A stretch of DNA of 64,000 bases from Patagioenas fasciata (Eukaryota; Chordata; Aves; Columbiformes; Columbidae): assembly GCF_037038585.1 (NCBI RefSeq), contig NC_092520.1, positions 3,362,501 through 3,426,500 of the forward strand, read 5' to 3'. Within the stretch, counting starts at the first letter, position 1. Every line of letters begins with the position of its first letter. The notes below the pieces were generated by a model, which had not been told where the DNA came from, ran no database searches, and was given only the letters and a program-made list of their open reading frames with translations. Positions 28,501-38,904 of the stretch are shown one piece after another. The position numbers and the translations under genes are program-made.

Positions 28501-31500
28501 CTGATGCGCCATGGGTCTTGGGTTCTTTTAGTGCACAAGTGCCTTTGAGCTGCCTGGAAGTTCGTAATGGCTCTGTGGTGGGTAACCTTGAGGAGATTCA
28601 TGCTTTCATGGTGATGTGAACATCCTTGGCACCCACAGAAGAGTGCAGAGGCATCAGTGTTCAGTATTGATTGCTTCTACCAAGGTTATTGTCAAGGTCA
28701 TTTGGTTTGTTCATTCTGAAGAAGAGGAGGTTGAGGGGAGACCTCATCATGGCCTACAGCTTCCTCACAAGGGGAGGAGAAAGGGCAGGTTCTGATCTCT
28801 CTGGCAACCAATGACAGAACCCAAGGGAATGGCAGGAAGATGCGCCAGGGGAGGGTCAGGTTGGACATGAGGAAAAGGTTCTTCACTCAGAGGGTGCTGG
28901 ACACTGAACAGGCTCCCCAGGGAGGTGTCACAGCCCCAACCTGACAGTGTTCAAGAAGAGACTGGATAACATCCTCAGACACACGGTGTGAACTGTGGGG
29001 TTGTCCTGTGCAGGGACAGGAGCTGTACTCGATGATCCTTGTGGGTCCCTTCCAACTCAGGACGTTCTATGATTCTATCATTATTCATGTGGTCGCTGAT
29101 GTTGGCATGGCAGGGTCTTCCTGGTGACAGAGCTGGAGGGTGAGTTTATCACACCAGCCACTTTCCTCTGGGTGGTCCATAGCCAGTGTAACCCACCGAG
29201 TCCAAGTCCTGGCTGTTCCTTATCTCCCTTTAATTGTCCCCTTTCCTGCTGTGGCCCATTCTTCCATGTTAATGGCTGGACTTGATGATCTGAAAGGTTT
29301 TTTCCAACCAAAACGATTCTACGTTTTTATAGCATCTTCCAGCCTCCAAACCCGCTTTCAGACTGGCCAAGTATTTCAGCTGGTTGTTTAGCCAGTGCTC
29401 AAGGACTGGCCACGTGCTCCACTGTATCTGCAACCCATGCTGTCCATCTCTAAAGGCTGGACATAGAGGTTCCCCATTCCCTCCTCTCAGTAAAGTTACA
29501 GCAACCTTGGGCAGATATCCATTGCTCTTTGATGGACACACAGATTACCTGGGCACTTAGACACAGGCTCGATTCTTGCAGGCTTTCCATGATGGAAAGA
29601 AAACTATCAGCCTGTTCTCTGTTAGATGTCTGGGCTCTGGATCTCACCCCACCATGTACAAAACCATCCTTGAATCTCCTGACATGAACTCCAGAAGAGG
29701 ACAACCCTTTGGTCCACACTGTGCTGTTGAGCAGGGTTGTGCAGCTTTATGTAGATGGTTACCAGAGCAATTCTTTGCTACCTTTGCTGTTCTGGGACAG
29801 AAATAATCACCCTTTTCTCACTTGTTGGTGTTTGTTTGGTTGGTTGGTTGGTTTGTTTCTGGTTGTTATTGTTTTGTTTTGTTGTTTTGTTTTATGTTTT
29901 TCCCCATATTAGAAACTATATTGGAGGATATTTTAAACAAAGTAGGTTCCTAACAGCACTTAGGCCAGCTCAAGGCAACACAAGGTATTCTGTCATTGGA
30001 AAACAACACATTGGGACAGTGGGTGGGAGGAGATGGAAATACAGACAATGAAATACATCTCAGTGAAAAATGATAGAGTTGTTCCAGTTGACTTTTTCCA
30101 ACAGAATGCATGGTGGATGCTAGGGACCCCACTCCAGAAATCCCTAATCTGGCCTCCATAGCAAATGCTCCATCCTCCCACGGTGAAAGCACTAACTCAT
30201 GGCCCCTTTTTTGGCTCCATCCCTGTGCCCAGCTGGTGAAGACGGCGGAACTGGACCCTCGGCAGAACTACCTGGTGGGATTTCACCCCCATGGGGTCCT
30301 GGCAGTTGGAGCCTTCATCAATTTCTGCACAGAGGCATCGGGCTTTTCCACGTTCTTCCCGGGCATCACCCCACACCTGATGATGCTCTCCTTGTGGTTT
30401 CGTGTCCCATTCTTCAGGGACTACTTGATGAGTGGAGGTAAGAAGAGTGACAGCGTGGGCCAATGTCTCTGGCAAGTGGTGGGATGGGTGGGTGATTTTT
30501 TGGGGGGCAGAGACTGAAGACACCAGGGGAAGATGAGTCAAGGTTCTGTTTGTTCCTATCTGTGGCCAATTGGATCCCACACATGGACACAGTTACTGGA
30601 GGTGGCACCCAAAAACTCTCTGAAGTTAAAAATTACCCTTCCAGCTGTTTGTTGTTCAACTTCATAGAGCTCAGGGCATCGTTGCACTAGGTGCTGCGTA
30701 ACAGCAAAATGCGGAGCAAATCATGAGCTGAAATGCTGAGGATGCGTCTGGGGACAGAGGATGCAAGTAGCAGCTCACACTGCTGCAAAACCACATTGCG
30801 AGAGAAGAAGAAATTAAATAGAATAGATAAAAATTAAATGAAAAGAGGAGAAAGGGAGTCCTGAGACATTTTTGGAGACCATCAGGAGATTACTTCCATC
30901 ACCCACTGGTGGGCTCGGGGCATGACCACTTCTCCATCCAAATAGGCTCATGTCATGGGCAGGATTCAACAGACTAAACAGAGTCATCCAGCTCCATCTG
31001 AGATACCCCAGGGCATTCATCACCCTGTTTTCCACATAAGCTCTGGCTCTTGCTGCTGAAAAAATATTTACATGGAGAGCGAGGAATCATAACAGTGAGA
31101 TATGAGAGAATTATGGCCCAGGTGAAAGAAGCTTTAATCGCTCTAATGTGCGAGTTCGGTGCACAGCTCATTTTCAGGTCGATTGAATCCATGTGACAAG
31201 GAGGTTTTAATTTACAAATTATTTCAGCACCAGAAACAAGGATTTTTTTATTATTATTATTTTTTAAATCAGAACAAAATTGCTTTGTCATTTCTGAATT
31301 AAAGATTTCTAACTTTTGAAAGTAAATAACAAGGGGCGAAGCTCTGCATTAAATTCCACTTTAAATAAGCAGCATCCAGTGAAATTTGTGTGTGTTTTGA
31401 CCTTAAGCAAATGTTTCACTGCCTTCAAAATTATTCAGGGTTGGACATGGTTTCATCTGACAACAAACCAAAACAGATTTCCCTGGGGTTTAAGTGCCGC

Positions 31501-34500
31501 TAGTTCTCAGTCTACATTTTTTCCTAACATTTTTTTCTGTTTCTCACTTCTGGGCCAGACAGCAAAGGGATAATTGTATATTCACACAACAGATCTGTTC
31601 ATGAACCCAGCACTTTCCAGGGGACCTGGCCTGAGATTGCCAAAGTGCAGGAAAACTCTGAAAATAAAGTGTCTAGCACCCCTCGGGAGCTGGATAACGG
31701 AGGGGAAAAAGGTACAGAGCAAACCACACTCATGTGGATTTTATAGATGCTCATTTTTAATTCCTCTCTGCACCCCAGGCCTGGTCTCCTCTGACAAGGA
31801 GAGCGCATCCTATGTGCTGAAGAAGCCAGAAGGTGGGAACATGCTGGCCATCATCGTTGGTGGGGCTCAGGAGGCTCTGGATGCCCGGCCGGGATCCTGC
31901 ACCTTGCTGCTGAAGAACAGGAAGGGATTTGTCCGCCTGGCCATCGAGCACGGGTGACGCAGGGGATGGGTCAAGAGGCATCTGGGGCTGGTTAATGGGG
32001 CGTTCCTGCTGATTTTGGAGAAGGGAGGGAAGGTGTTTTGGGGTGAGCTTTGCTAATCCAGAGTGTCCAGAGGAAGGCCATGAAGTTGGTGAAGGGTTTG
32101 GAGAGGAAGCCGCATGAGCAGGGCATAAAGTCACTTGGTCTGTTCAGCCTGGAGAAGGGGAGACCGAGAGGAGATAGCAGTCCATCTCTTCTCTCTGGTG
32201 ACCAATGACCGAATCCAAGGGAATGGCAGGAAGATGTGCCAGGGGAGGTTTAGGTTGGACATGAGGAAAAGGTTCTTCACCCAGAGGGTGCTGAACACTG
32301 GAACAGGCTCCCCAGGGAGGTGTCATGGCCCCAAGCCTGACAGTGCTCAAGAAGAGACTGGACAACGTCCTCAGACACACGGTGTGAACTGTGGGGTTGT
32401 CCTGTGCAGGGACAGGAGTTGGATTCAATGATACTTGTGGGTCCCTTCCAACTCAGGACATTCTATGATCCTATGGTTCTAATCTTCATGCTCCTAACTG
32501 GGTTCAACTCCTCACAGCACCCCGCTGGTCCCCTGCTTTTCCTTTGGTGAGACTGACCTCTATGATCAGGTGAACAACCCCAAAGGTTCCTGCTTGCGTT
32601 GGATCCAGCACCGGCTCCAGCAGATCATGGGCATCTCCCTTCCCCTCTTCCATGCACGAGGCATTTTCCAGTACAGCTTTGGGCTGATGCCATACCGGCG
32701 GCCCATCTACACTGTGGGTAAGTCCTTCCTTGGCACACTGGTTTGGGACTCTGTCTTGATCTAAAAACAGAGCTCAGGTCATCTGGGCTGTGCTGGGCAA
32801 GCCCCGGAGCAAACATGGCCACCTCATCATTCTTTGGCCTGGAAAAGAGGACGCTCCAGGGAGACCTTATTGTGGCCTTTCCATACTACAAAAAAGGCCA
32901 ATTAGAAAGATGGGGACAGACTTTTTATCAGGGCCTGTTGTGATAGGACAAGGGGTGATGGTTTTAAACCAAAGGAGGGGAGATTCAGGCCAGACATGAG
33001 GAAGAAATTATTTTCACTGAGGGTGGTGAGAGCCTGGCCCAGGTTGGCCAGAGAGGTGGTGGATGAACCATCCCTGGAGACATCCCAGGCCAGGCTGGAC
33101 GGGGCTCTGAGCAACGTGAGCTGGTGAAGATGTCCCTGCTCATGGCAAGGGTGGGCACTGGATGAGCTTTGAAGGTCCCTTCAACCCAAACTATTCTGTG
33201 ATTCTATGATTCTGTGATTACCCCTGTTGGATGCAGACAGCTTCAATGCCAGCATGAACCACTGCAATAGTATTGCCTTAAACTTTCCAAGACCATTTTA
33301 CAAACACAAGTAGGACAACACCTAAGCAGTTTGCAGGTTTGCTCGGTGTCCCATGCAGACACAACCACAAATCCCAACCTATTTGTATGTGAACGAGGCA
33401 AATCATTTTGACCAGAAACCATGCCCACAGGACAATAGGTTTCAAAAAAGTCTGATTTTGAAGAAGTTTTCCTTGGTTTGTTTCAACAACTCCGTGTTCG
33501 GCCCACCAGCGTGGCTGGCGCTCTGCGAATTGGTCTAATCAAAGAGGCTGTTTGGCAAGGTCTGAGCTCACCCCTCTGATTAAGTTTGACAACCAGCAAT
33601 TACTTCTAATTGTTTTACAACCTGTTTGGATTGTCTCAATGGTTTTATGAGCTGTGCAGTATCACAAGAGCTCTTCATTAGTCTGATGAGGAGCAGCATT
33701 ACATGGTGATGAAACCCTCTGTCACTTGACAAACACAATCTGAGTAAGAGACCAGAGCAAGAGAGGTATTATATATAATAATATTATATATTGCAATTAT
33801 ATACATGATAATGTTCTATGCTATATATTATATTGTAATTATATTATAATATGTAGTGTCATATATAATTATGTGTCATTTAATATTTACTATATGAAAT
33901 AATAATATATAATGTCTATATTATATATATATATCATGTGATATATAATACCTCATGAACTTTCCTGTCCACTGCAGGCACCTGATCCTACTTCTCGTGG
34001 CTCTGGGAGATGGGAAGGGGCTTCTTCTAGTACTAGGAATCAAACTAATCAGATTTGCCCTTGAAAAACAGGATGATTTTCTAAAGATAGGTGGGTTACC
34101 TGGTTCCTAATAAAAATTAGAGGTTTCACTGAGGTTTTGACCTGAGCAAAGTGGAAGGACCTCAGTTGTTAGTGTATTTAGGTAGTCTTGGGCTTCCCCG
34201 TGCCTCAGTTTTGCAATGGAGGTTCCTAGGGCAATGTGGGAACAGCTTGGAAAGTCCAACCCAAATATTAGGATGATGTTGTCTTTATCCACAGCAGATC
34301 TGAGATGTTCAGAGCAGCAGTAGGGACTGCATTGAGATTCACTACAGCTACACAGTGGGTCTTTGACATTACCCAGCTTTGCAGATGGGGAAACTGAGGC
34401 AAGGAAAGAGGCAACCTAAGACATCTCCCTACCTCCACCTCTCAACCTTCTTGGCTGTACTACCTCCCAAACCCCAGAACGTGACTGGTCATATCAATCC

Positions 34501-34766
34501 ATCCACCACATCCTTGGGGAGGTGGACCCCAGCTCCATGCTGATAAATGCAAAGTGTCCAAAGGGACCTGACACTGGCTCATCCTAACGCCTGTGCTTTT
34601 ATTTTTTCCAGTTGGGAAGCCAATTCCAGTGCAGAAGAAGTACAGACCCTCTGAGGAAGAGGTTGCTGAAGTCCATCAGAAATACCTAAATGAATTGTGC
34701 AAGCTCTTTGAGGAGCACAAAGCGAAATATAACATCCCAGAGGACAGACACCTGGAATTTATATAG
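10460..34766 (+). CDS. MOGAT2: MOGAT2: monoacylglycerol O-acyltransferase 2, complete six-exon gene
   Basis: This ER membrane enzyme transfers an acyl group from acyl-CoA to 2-monoacylglycerol, giving diacylglycerol; in mammals it drives fat resynthesis in the gut. Six exons join in frame (phases 1,0,1,2,1) into 334 codons plus TAG, the same length as human MOGAT2. The protein opens [17 protein letters not shown], almost as in human MOGAT2. A hydrophobic hairpin spans about residues 20-59. YFP is at 86-88, the catalytic HPHG at 108-111, VGGAQEAL at 185-192 and the family motif NRKGFVRLA at 205-213, followed by [10 protein letters not shown] at 219-228. No frameshift, internal stop or lost catalytic residue was seen. 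MOGAT1, MOGAT3 and the wax synthases are less likely given the N-terminus, length and DGAT2 next door. Splice sites were assigned by eye against remembered family sequences; no transcript was available. Confidence 0.97.
11690..11930 (-). repeat. CR1 LINE 3' end
   Basis: Read on the minus strand this is the CR1 subtype whose 3' end contains 'ggacacaccgtgtgaa'-like wording (here degraded), a GGGAGG block and the 'tccaactc' end; it matches copies at 28712 and 32048. Confidence 0.85.
12767..13315 (-). repeat. CR1 LINE 3' end (about 550 bp)
   Basis: It opens on the + strand with repeated 'atcatagaatcatagaatca' and runs through the conserved 'cacccctgccatgagcaggg' and 'ggcctgggatgtctccaggg' blocks. 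This is one of the longer 3' fragments of its subtype in the window. Confidence 0.92.
13527..13753 (+). pseudogene. CR1 reverse-transcriptase remnant (left part of interrupted element)
   Basis: The + strand translates to a [12 protein letters not shown] motif (frame starting near 13539), then [12 protein letters not shown] and KHGF, the conserved N-terminal part of the CR1 LINE reverse transcriptase. The element is cut at about 13754 by a younger CR1 and resumes at about 14194. It is a dead retrotransposon fragment and not a host gene. Confidence 0.85.
13754..14193 (+). repeat. Younger CR1 3' end nested in an older CR1
   Basis: It runs from 'gagtgagttgagagaaggga' through 'ccccaaagggctgtggggca' to 'atgattctatgattct'. 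Old CR1 reverse-transcriptase sequence lies on both sides, so this copy inserted into it. Confidence 0.85.
14194..14303 (+). repeat. Right part of the interrupted older CR1
   Basis: 'tgcaaaacatttgacactgt' corresponds to the FDTVPHDIL motif of CR1 reverse transcriptase that should directly follow the left part. The copy then jumps to the CR1 3' end, indicating an internal deletion. Confidence 0.75.
15428..15631 (-). repeat. CR1 LINE 3' end
   Basis: It starts with several 'atcatagaat/gtcatag' tail units, then 'ggttggaagggacct' and the CCATGAGCAGGG block. Confidence 0.9.
15752..15842 (+). repeat. CR1 LINE 3' tail
   Basis: The + strand ends 'gaactagatggccttcaagg' then 'tcccttccaaccc' and 'ctgtgattcta', a short CR1 3' terminus. 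Confidence 0.8.
16950..17190 (+). repeat. CR1 LINE internal fragment
   Basis: 'ggtggccaagaggccaccag' and 'ccctcacaccaagaaaggca' match the longer CR1 at 40070-41019; the start shows a deletion relative to that copy. Confidence 0.85.
17905..18330 (+). repeat. Old, degenerate CR1 reverse-transcriptase region
   Basis: Heavily mutated sequence still follows the CR1 order: a degenerate ICDDIKL (for the catalytic FADDTKL), then an 'aactcaataaagac' stretch, an 'aaaatggggaat' stretch and 'gtattaacaggag'. It belongs to an older CR1 lineage than the other copies here. Confidence 0.6.
17911..17941. repeat. Perfect 14-bp inverted repeat with 3-base spacer
   Basis: TTAATGACTTGGGA at 17911-17924 is followed by ATG and then its exact reverse complement at 17928-17941. 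It lies inside the degenerate CR1 of MOGAT2 intron 1. Confidence 0.95.
18665..18843 (+). CDS. MOGAT2: MOGAT2 coding exon 2 (residues 31-90)
   Basis: The acceptor CTCTCAG ends at 18664 and the donor GTAAGT begins at 18844. The first base pair completes the split codon A31. The exon carries the rest of the membrane hairpin ([17 protein letters not shown]), then the [11 protein letters not shown] stretch, the basic RKGGRR segment typical of the DGAT2 family, and YFP at residues 86-88. The 179-bp length brings the frame to phase 0. Confidence 0.96.
19342..19752 (-). repeat. CR1 LINE 3' end (about 410 bp)
   Basis: This is the 'ccccaaagggctgtgggg' subtype read in reverse, from 'aatcatagaatcacagaatc' to 'cttgtgctcc'. 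Confidence 0.92.
22195..22437 (-). repeat. Older CR1 LINE 3' end
   Basis: It keeps the order of the 19342 copy (ccatgtccctaag, cctccacggatggtgactcc, aacttgaggccatt) but with many more substitutions. Confidence 0.8.
23880..23941 (-). repeat. CR1 LINE 3' tail
   Basis: Only the terminal 'catagaatcatagaatagtt' and 'aaaggtcatctagtcca' remain. Confidence 0.85.
24659..24712. repeat. A-rich (AAAC)n-like low complexity
   Basis: Irregular AAAC/AAAACAA runs end in CCACCACC. Confidence 0.7.
25105..25166 (+). repeat. CR1 LINE 3' tail
   Basis: 'ctttgaaggtcctttgcagc' followed by 'ccaaactattctattattct' is a degenerate CR1 terminus. Confidence 0.65.
26170..26942 (-). repeat. CR1 LINE 3' end of a distinct subfamily (about 770 bp)
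   Basis: On the + strand it opens 'ggttggaagggacctctgga' and 'ggtcatgtggtccaacctcc' and lacks the CCATGAGCAGGG block. It extends far past the usual truncation points, to 'gttgaacttcatgaggttcc'. It has no ATTCTATG tail and belongs to a different, older CR1 branch from most copies here. Confidence 0.85.
27085..27350 (+). repeat. CR1 LINE 3' end
   Basis: The 'ccccaaagggctgtggggca' subtype ends in 'atgattccatgattctatga'. Confidence 0.92.
27558..27830 (-). repeat. CR1 LINE 3' end
   Basis: It has the CCTGCCATGAGCA block and 'cctctctgggcaacctgggt', in reverse orientation, with small internal deletions. Confidence 0.88.
28712..29078 (+). repeat. CR1 LINE 3' end
   Basis: It runs from 'gaggttgaggggagacctca' through 'agacacacggtgtgaactgt' to 'gacgttctatgattctat'. 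Confidence 0.92.
29271..29322 (+). repeat. CR1 LINE 3' tail
   Basis: 'ggacttgatgatctgaaagg' then 'ttccaaccaaaacgattcta' marks a short terminus. Confidence 0.75.
30233..30437 (+). CDS. MOGAT2: MOGAT2 coding exon 3 with catalytic HPHG
   Basis: The acceptor is GTGCCCAG and the donor GTAAGA begins at 30438. The exon starts LVKTAELDP and contains the active-site motif HPHG at 30284-30295 (residues 108-111), followed by GVLAVGAF. It then encodes [16 protein letters not shown] and FFRDYLMSG. It ends in phase 1. All residues expected for an active family member are intact here. Confidence 0.97.
30438..31778 (+). other. MOGAT2: MOGAT2 intron 3
   Basis: This 1.3 kb GT-AG intron is free of recognisable CR1. 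A short ATT run lies near 31248-31265. Confidence 0.85.
31779..31953 (+). CDS. MOGAT2: MOGAT2 coding exon 4
   Basis: The acceptor CACCCCAG ends at 31778. The exon encodes [13 protein letters not shown], the [14 protein letters not shown] loop and the NRKGFVRLA motif, ending in phase 2 inside the codon for G217. The donor reads GTGACG at 31954, which lacks the usual A at +4 and G at +5, so it is a weak 5' splice site; the protein alignment leaves no other in-frame choice. Confidence 0.94.
32048..32481 (+). repeat. CR1 LINE filling MOGAT2 intron 4
   Basis: The copy runs from 'gtgtccagaggaaggccatg' to 'ggacattctatgatcctatg'. It accounts for about 434 of the 564 bases of intron 4 (31954-32517) and stops 36 bases before exon 5, in the same orientation as the gene. 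Confidence 0.92.
32518..32717 (+). CDS. MOGAT2: MOGAT2 coding exon 5
   Basis: The acceptor CTCACAG ends at 32517; a CTAAC branch-point-like pentamer lies about 20 bases upstream. The exon completes the second half of the family motif ([10 protein letters not shown]), then encodes [12 protein letters not shown] and [13 protein letters not shown]. The donor GTAAGT begins at 32718 and the exon ends in phase 1. Confidence 0.96.
32830..33218 (+). repeat. CR1 LINE 3' end in MOGAT2 intron 5
   Basis: It begins 'ggaaaagaggacgctccagg' and ends 'ctgtgattctatgattctgt', with the CCCTGCTCATGGCA block intact. Confidence 0.92.
33766..33950. repeat. AT-rich low-complexity tract
   Basis: Mixed TATA, ATAATAT and TATATGAT words run for about 185 bases with almost no G or C. 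Confidence 0.9.
34366..34416 (-). repeat. MIR-like SINE fossil
   Basis: 'cagatggggaaactgaggca' is the reverse complement of the most conserved part of the MIR SINE 3' region. It lies in MOGAT2 intron 5, about 200 bases before exon 6. Confidence 0.5.
34612..34766 (+). CDS. MOGAT2: MOGAT2 coding exon 6 and stop
   Basis: A strong pyrimidine tract and CAG end at 34611. The exon encodes [18 protein letters not shown], then [15 protein letters not shown] and the C-terminus DRHLEFI before TAG at 34764-34766. The human C-terminus has the same layout. The 155 bp bring the summed coding length to 1005 bp. Confidence 0.96.
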
Positions 34767-35375
34767 AGCTCCTCAAGCAAGGTGAAACCACAGAGATCAA
34801 GCTTCAAGTTTTCTCCCATATCTCTGGAACTATTATATTTCACAACCTCCACTTAGTCACAGTTAACGTGTGGTTTGAACAGTGTAGGGAGATGACTTGA
34901 TTTTCCCAGTATTTGCATGGATTTAGGGCCAGAGTTTTCAGTTTTGGTCCCTGTAGGACACATAAAAAACATAAGAAGAGAAAAATCCCATCTGACCAAC
35001 CCAACGCTATTGAAACTCTCAGCAGAAAACTCGCACTTCCAGTTTGGCTTGAAGGTCAGCTTTTCAAGGTATTTCCAGGCAGAGATGAATTATCCAAAGT
35101 TCCCTTTGCATTATTTCCATTCAGAAATGGGATGATGCGCCATAATTTCTGCTGAATGCAATCTTTTTTTTAAATATAATTTGTCTAGATCAACACATGA
35201 TAATTGTTTGCCTCGTGCTCTTCAAGTCTTTGCTTGCTCTGGGCTCTTTCTTGCCAACTTAAACACAGTTTATGAGAAAGCTCATACTCCCAGCATGGTG
35301 CTGGGCAACTTCAGCAGCAACACAATGCCGTATCCCACTGGGGCAAAAGAAATAAAACATTTATAAAGGGCAAGG
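34767..35375 (+). other. MOGAT2: MOGAT2 3' untranslated region (predicted)
   Basis: The stretch after the stop codon is free of CR1 and has no recognisable coding sequence. It ends shortly after the first canonical AATAAA. A longer form ending after a second AATAAA at about 36142 is possible. Confidence 0.55.
35351..35356 (+). terminator. MOGAT2: Candidate MOGAT2 poly(A) signal AATAAA
   Basis: AATAAA lies 585 bases after the MOGAT2 stop codon, the first canonical hexamer on this strand downstream of it. Cleavage would be expected 10-30 bases later. Confidence 0.5.
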
Positions 35376-35497
35376 GCTTATCTGGAGGCTTCACCTTATC
35401 TGAGCTCCAGGAGTCCTGCTTAGAATTCTACTTATTTAACCCCAGACATCCCTGCATTGGGACACCTTGGACTAGTCACCAGCACTGTCACTGTGCA

Positions 35498-35535
35498 TTT
35501 CATTTTACAAATGAGACAATTTTCTAAGGAGAATG
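35498..35535 (-). repeat. Possible MIR-like SINE fossil
   Basis: 'ttcattttacaaatgagaca' resembles the antisense MIR stretch 'ttttacagatgaggaaact'. It is short and diverged. Confidence 0.35.
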
Positions 35536-38500
35536 CATGGCCAGGAGGTGGGAGAAGAGAGAAATTATTTGGGACAGGAAATATGGCTCATAAAGCCACA
35601 TTTGGCAGATGATCAAGGCTTTAAAAAGCCGCTTCTTCTTGATATCCAGAACGTTATCAAACTCTGCACTTAATGGGACTTCGCAATGTGGAAGTTTTAG
35701 GTGACAGGAAGCCACCTGCTCCGACAAGCTTTACATCACCCCTATAGAGCCCTTATAGCACCACCTTCTTCTCTCTTCCACTTAATTTCTCCTTCGTTTC
35801 TCCACGTCCTATTCCCCACTTGCAAGGAGCCACCAAAAATCCTACACAGCTCCTGCGCTTCATGCAACCAGGATTTTTGTTACTGCAGCTGCAAGAATTG
35901 CATTTAACAAGGAAAACACACAGAACTGTTTCTAAACTGACAATATTAGGTCCATCCTTGTGCTTTGTTTTCTTTTCCCTTTCCTCTTGCCCTGATCAAA
36001 TTGCCCCACTGTATTCTGAATCTGAATGACCAGCTGCATATCCCTCTTATTCCCAGAAAACACGCAGCAACAGGGAAGAATTTGATCGAGCTCACATCGA
36101 TATTTCTAAGCACTCCTGTAATACCACACTTAATCCAGTCAAATAAAGCAGGTCACCTGCTATGATTTCTTGCTTGCTTTCTATTAATAGACTTTTCATT
36201 TTGTCCTTAATTAAAGACACAGGTGCATGAGCAGGAGGAAGATATATGTACTGAGAAAATAGAAAAAATTCTCTCCCACCCTTTTCTTTTGATGTTCATC
36301 ACCATCCAAACTTTACCCTCTCCTCTCCTCTGTCTTCCTTGCTATTGGCCGTGCCACCTGCAGATCCCATGAAAAGTCACCATGACCTTCTGCAAATATC
36401 CCAATGGGTATCAATGCTGAAGAGGAGCGATGGGGATGTTCCCAGGGTCACAGCGTAGGGTGCTGTGGGGCTGGGGAACATCTCCAGGAGTAAGGACAAG
36501 GCCATGAGATCTTGATTCAGTGGGAAAAGGATTAAAGGTGCTGCTGTTGGGGTGGGAATCAGCACTGCACGAGAGATAATGGTTTTGGGGAGATGTCAGA
36601 TGGGTGGTTGGATTTGGTGATGTAGGAAATGGCAAGGCAGCAGGACACAGGGTCCAGTCCATGGGATGGATAAGGATGGCGAGTGTTGGTACAAGCAAGA
36701 GGGGTTGGATCTGTAGGAGTGACACCATTCTGCCCCAGCCTGGTGGAGGAGCCACGTTAGAAGATGTTCTCCCAAGCCTTGGACCACCTGCTTGGGGACA
36801 AGACATGGTGATGCTTCCAATGCCGGAGATGCACCTACTTGGGAGGTGAGATGGCCCATCACCTTCTTGACTGGTGATGCCATCCTGGAAGAGAAAAAAG
36901 GCAGAAAAGGGGTGGTCAGGAAAAAAATCCCGTGGAGGAATGGGAAGGAGGATGCTGGAGCTGTCTGAAGGGTGATGGGGCGGTCAGTGACACGGAAGAC
37001 CCAACAGCAAAAGAAGACCGCAGTGCTGGAGACAAGGGGTCAGAGAAGTGCATTTGCTATATATAGTTGCCATCTTTTGAGATCAGTTTTATCTCACAGA
37101 CCGGAACGTGTCCTCGATCCCTCAGGGACCTATATAACCCAGGAGGGGTCAGTGCCTGGGCTCGTGTTAAATATAACATTAAGAATAATAATTTATAGGC
37201 GTCCTTGCGGGCAGGGCTACTCAGGGGGCTCAGAGCAATGCGAGGTCTCATTTTCTCAAGAGGCCAGATCTGTCTCTGAGCAAAACAACATAAGACGAGA
37301 AGCTTTTGTGCTATTTTGGCTTTGCACAGAAGTGTCTGGAGGATTAAAAATCCTCTGATGCAACGCAAGGCAGGAGAAACCATAAGAAAAGAGTGTCCAG
37401 ATCAGCCAGTCAAACCAAATTACATTTGAATTTGGACTCTGCAGCTCAGGACTGGTTCAGTTTGAGGCACAAATGTTAGGATTGAGGGGACATGCAAGCT
37501 GTCACCCTAAAATAAGGACCATTTAAAGCTAAAACAATACAGCAGGTTTCTTTCCAGCACGTCCACCCCTTATTTCTGCGACTGGCTCTGAATTGAGAAA
37601 CAAGCCCAAGGGAAGGGATAAATTCATTGCCTCTCTTGCCGAAATTTCAAATTTCAGCCTTTGTGGGACTTCTATGGAAATTCCGAATTGGAAAATACGG
37701 TAAAAAAATAAAAGTGTAGTGATTCAGTATTCCCCTCCTACCTGTCTCTTCCTCCGACCGCTTCCCTCACGATCTCTCCAGTATTTCTGTTGAGAGAGGC
37801 TCTAATCTGGATTTGCCTTACTTAGCGGGTTCAGATCATGAGGCTCAGAAGAAAACCTCCGATGGCTGATGAATGCAAAATACGGACTAATTCCGCAAGA
37901 GGAGGAAAGCCAAGTGAAATACTTTATTTTTGCCATTCTGTAGCTCTAGTCCCGCAAAATTGTTTTACTGACCTGGGAATGGGGTTAAAAGGTTGTTTGC
38001 TTTTGTGGCAAGCAGCTAGAAATAATGTGTGGTTTTCTGCTCAGGGAAAGATTCCCTGCTTTTAATTCAATAAAGTTCCAAAATGCGGTGTGTTAAATAT
38101 CCCTCCCTCGTGCCACAGAGATTTTTCTTTTCAAAAAAAAAGGAAATAAATTTCCTTTTCAAGAAAGGAAATAAAATTGTGAATGCATCTGAAACCCATC
38201 ACTTTGCTTTCAAAACCATTTAAAGTATTTAAAAACCACGGGTCTCCCCAGGAATATGGACGCTTTCCTTATTTTTGATAATTTCTCAGTTGTCTCTGAT
38301 TGGAACCCCTTGAGTCACTTTTCTGCATCATCTCCCATCACCTGAGCTCACCCCTCGACACAGCCTTTCTGGGGGGAACCATGTGACATAGGATTTTGTT
38401 AGATTACCTTTTTCAGATTATAAAAACCCATCAGCAGAGAGATAACCTGCAATGAGCAACATGTCACACAAGGCGGGAGGGTATATAACGGATTTAAGGA

Positions 38501-38904
38501 AATACTGGGTGTGTTTGATCCATTTTTTCAAGCTCTTTCCTACCCTCGCTCCTGCACGTGTCCCATCCTCAGCCCACTCAGAGATGCTAAACCATTAACT
38601 CTGTGCTTGCAGCCTCCTAAGCAAACACATCATGGGGGGTTTCTTGTGTTTCAGACAGCAGAAGACCTTCAAAATAGAGCATGTACTTCTGGGTAGGGGA
38701 AATTTCTGTAAAATCAGGTAGTCATGAGACAGCATTTTGGATGTCAGGATACAAAATAATGCCTACGAGCTAAATGGAATCATGTTTAATTAGGTCATAT
38801 GACCAGTAAAAAGCAGCCTAAACATGATTTCAATGAGCAACTCAAGAGGCACTGAAAATTAAATACAGAAAGCACTATAGAAATTGGATTTATTAAATGC
38901 TTGC

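Larger units (their letters stand above)
18844..30232 (+). other. MOGAT2: MOGAT2 intron 2
   Basis: At 11.4 kb this is the longest intron of the gene. It contains nine CR1 copies (listed separately) and an A/C-rich simple stretch at about 24659-24712. No nested gene was recognised. Confidence 0.85.
32718..34611 (+). other. MOGAT2: MOGAT2 intron 5
   Basis: This 1.9 kb GT-AG intron holds a CR1, an AT-rich tract and a MIR-like fragment, each listed separately. Confidence 0.85.

Noticed and set aside
10460-34766. Identity as MOGAT1, MOGAT3, DGAT2-like or wax synthase
   Set aside because: The MVEFAP start, 334-residue length and position directly upstream of DGAT2 all fit MOGAT2 best.
36377-36883. 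Overlapping open frames of 95-131 codons on the minus strand
   Set aside because: No recognisable domain, no splice or promoter context, and several frames are open together, as expected by chance in GC-richer DNA.
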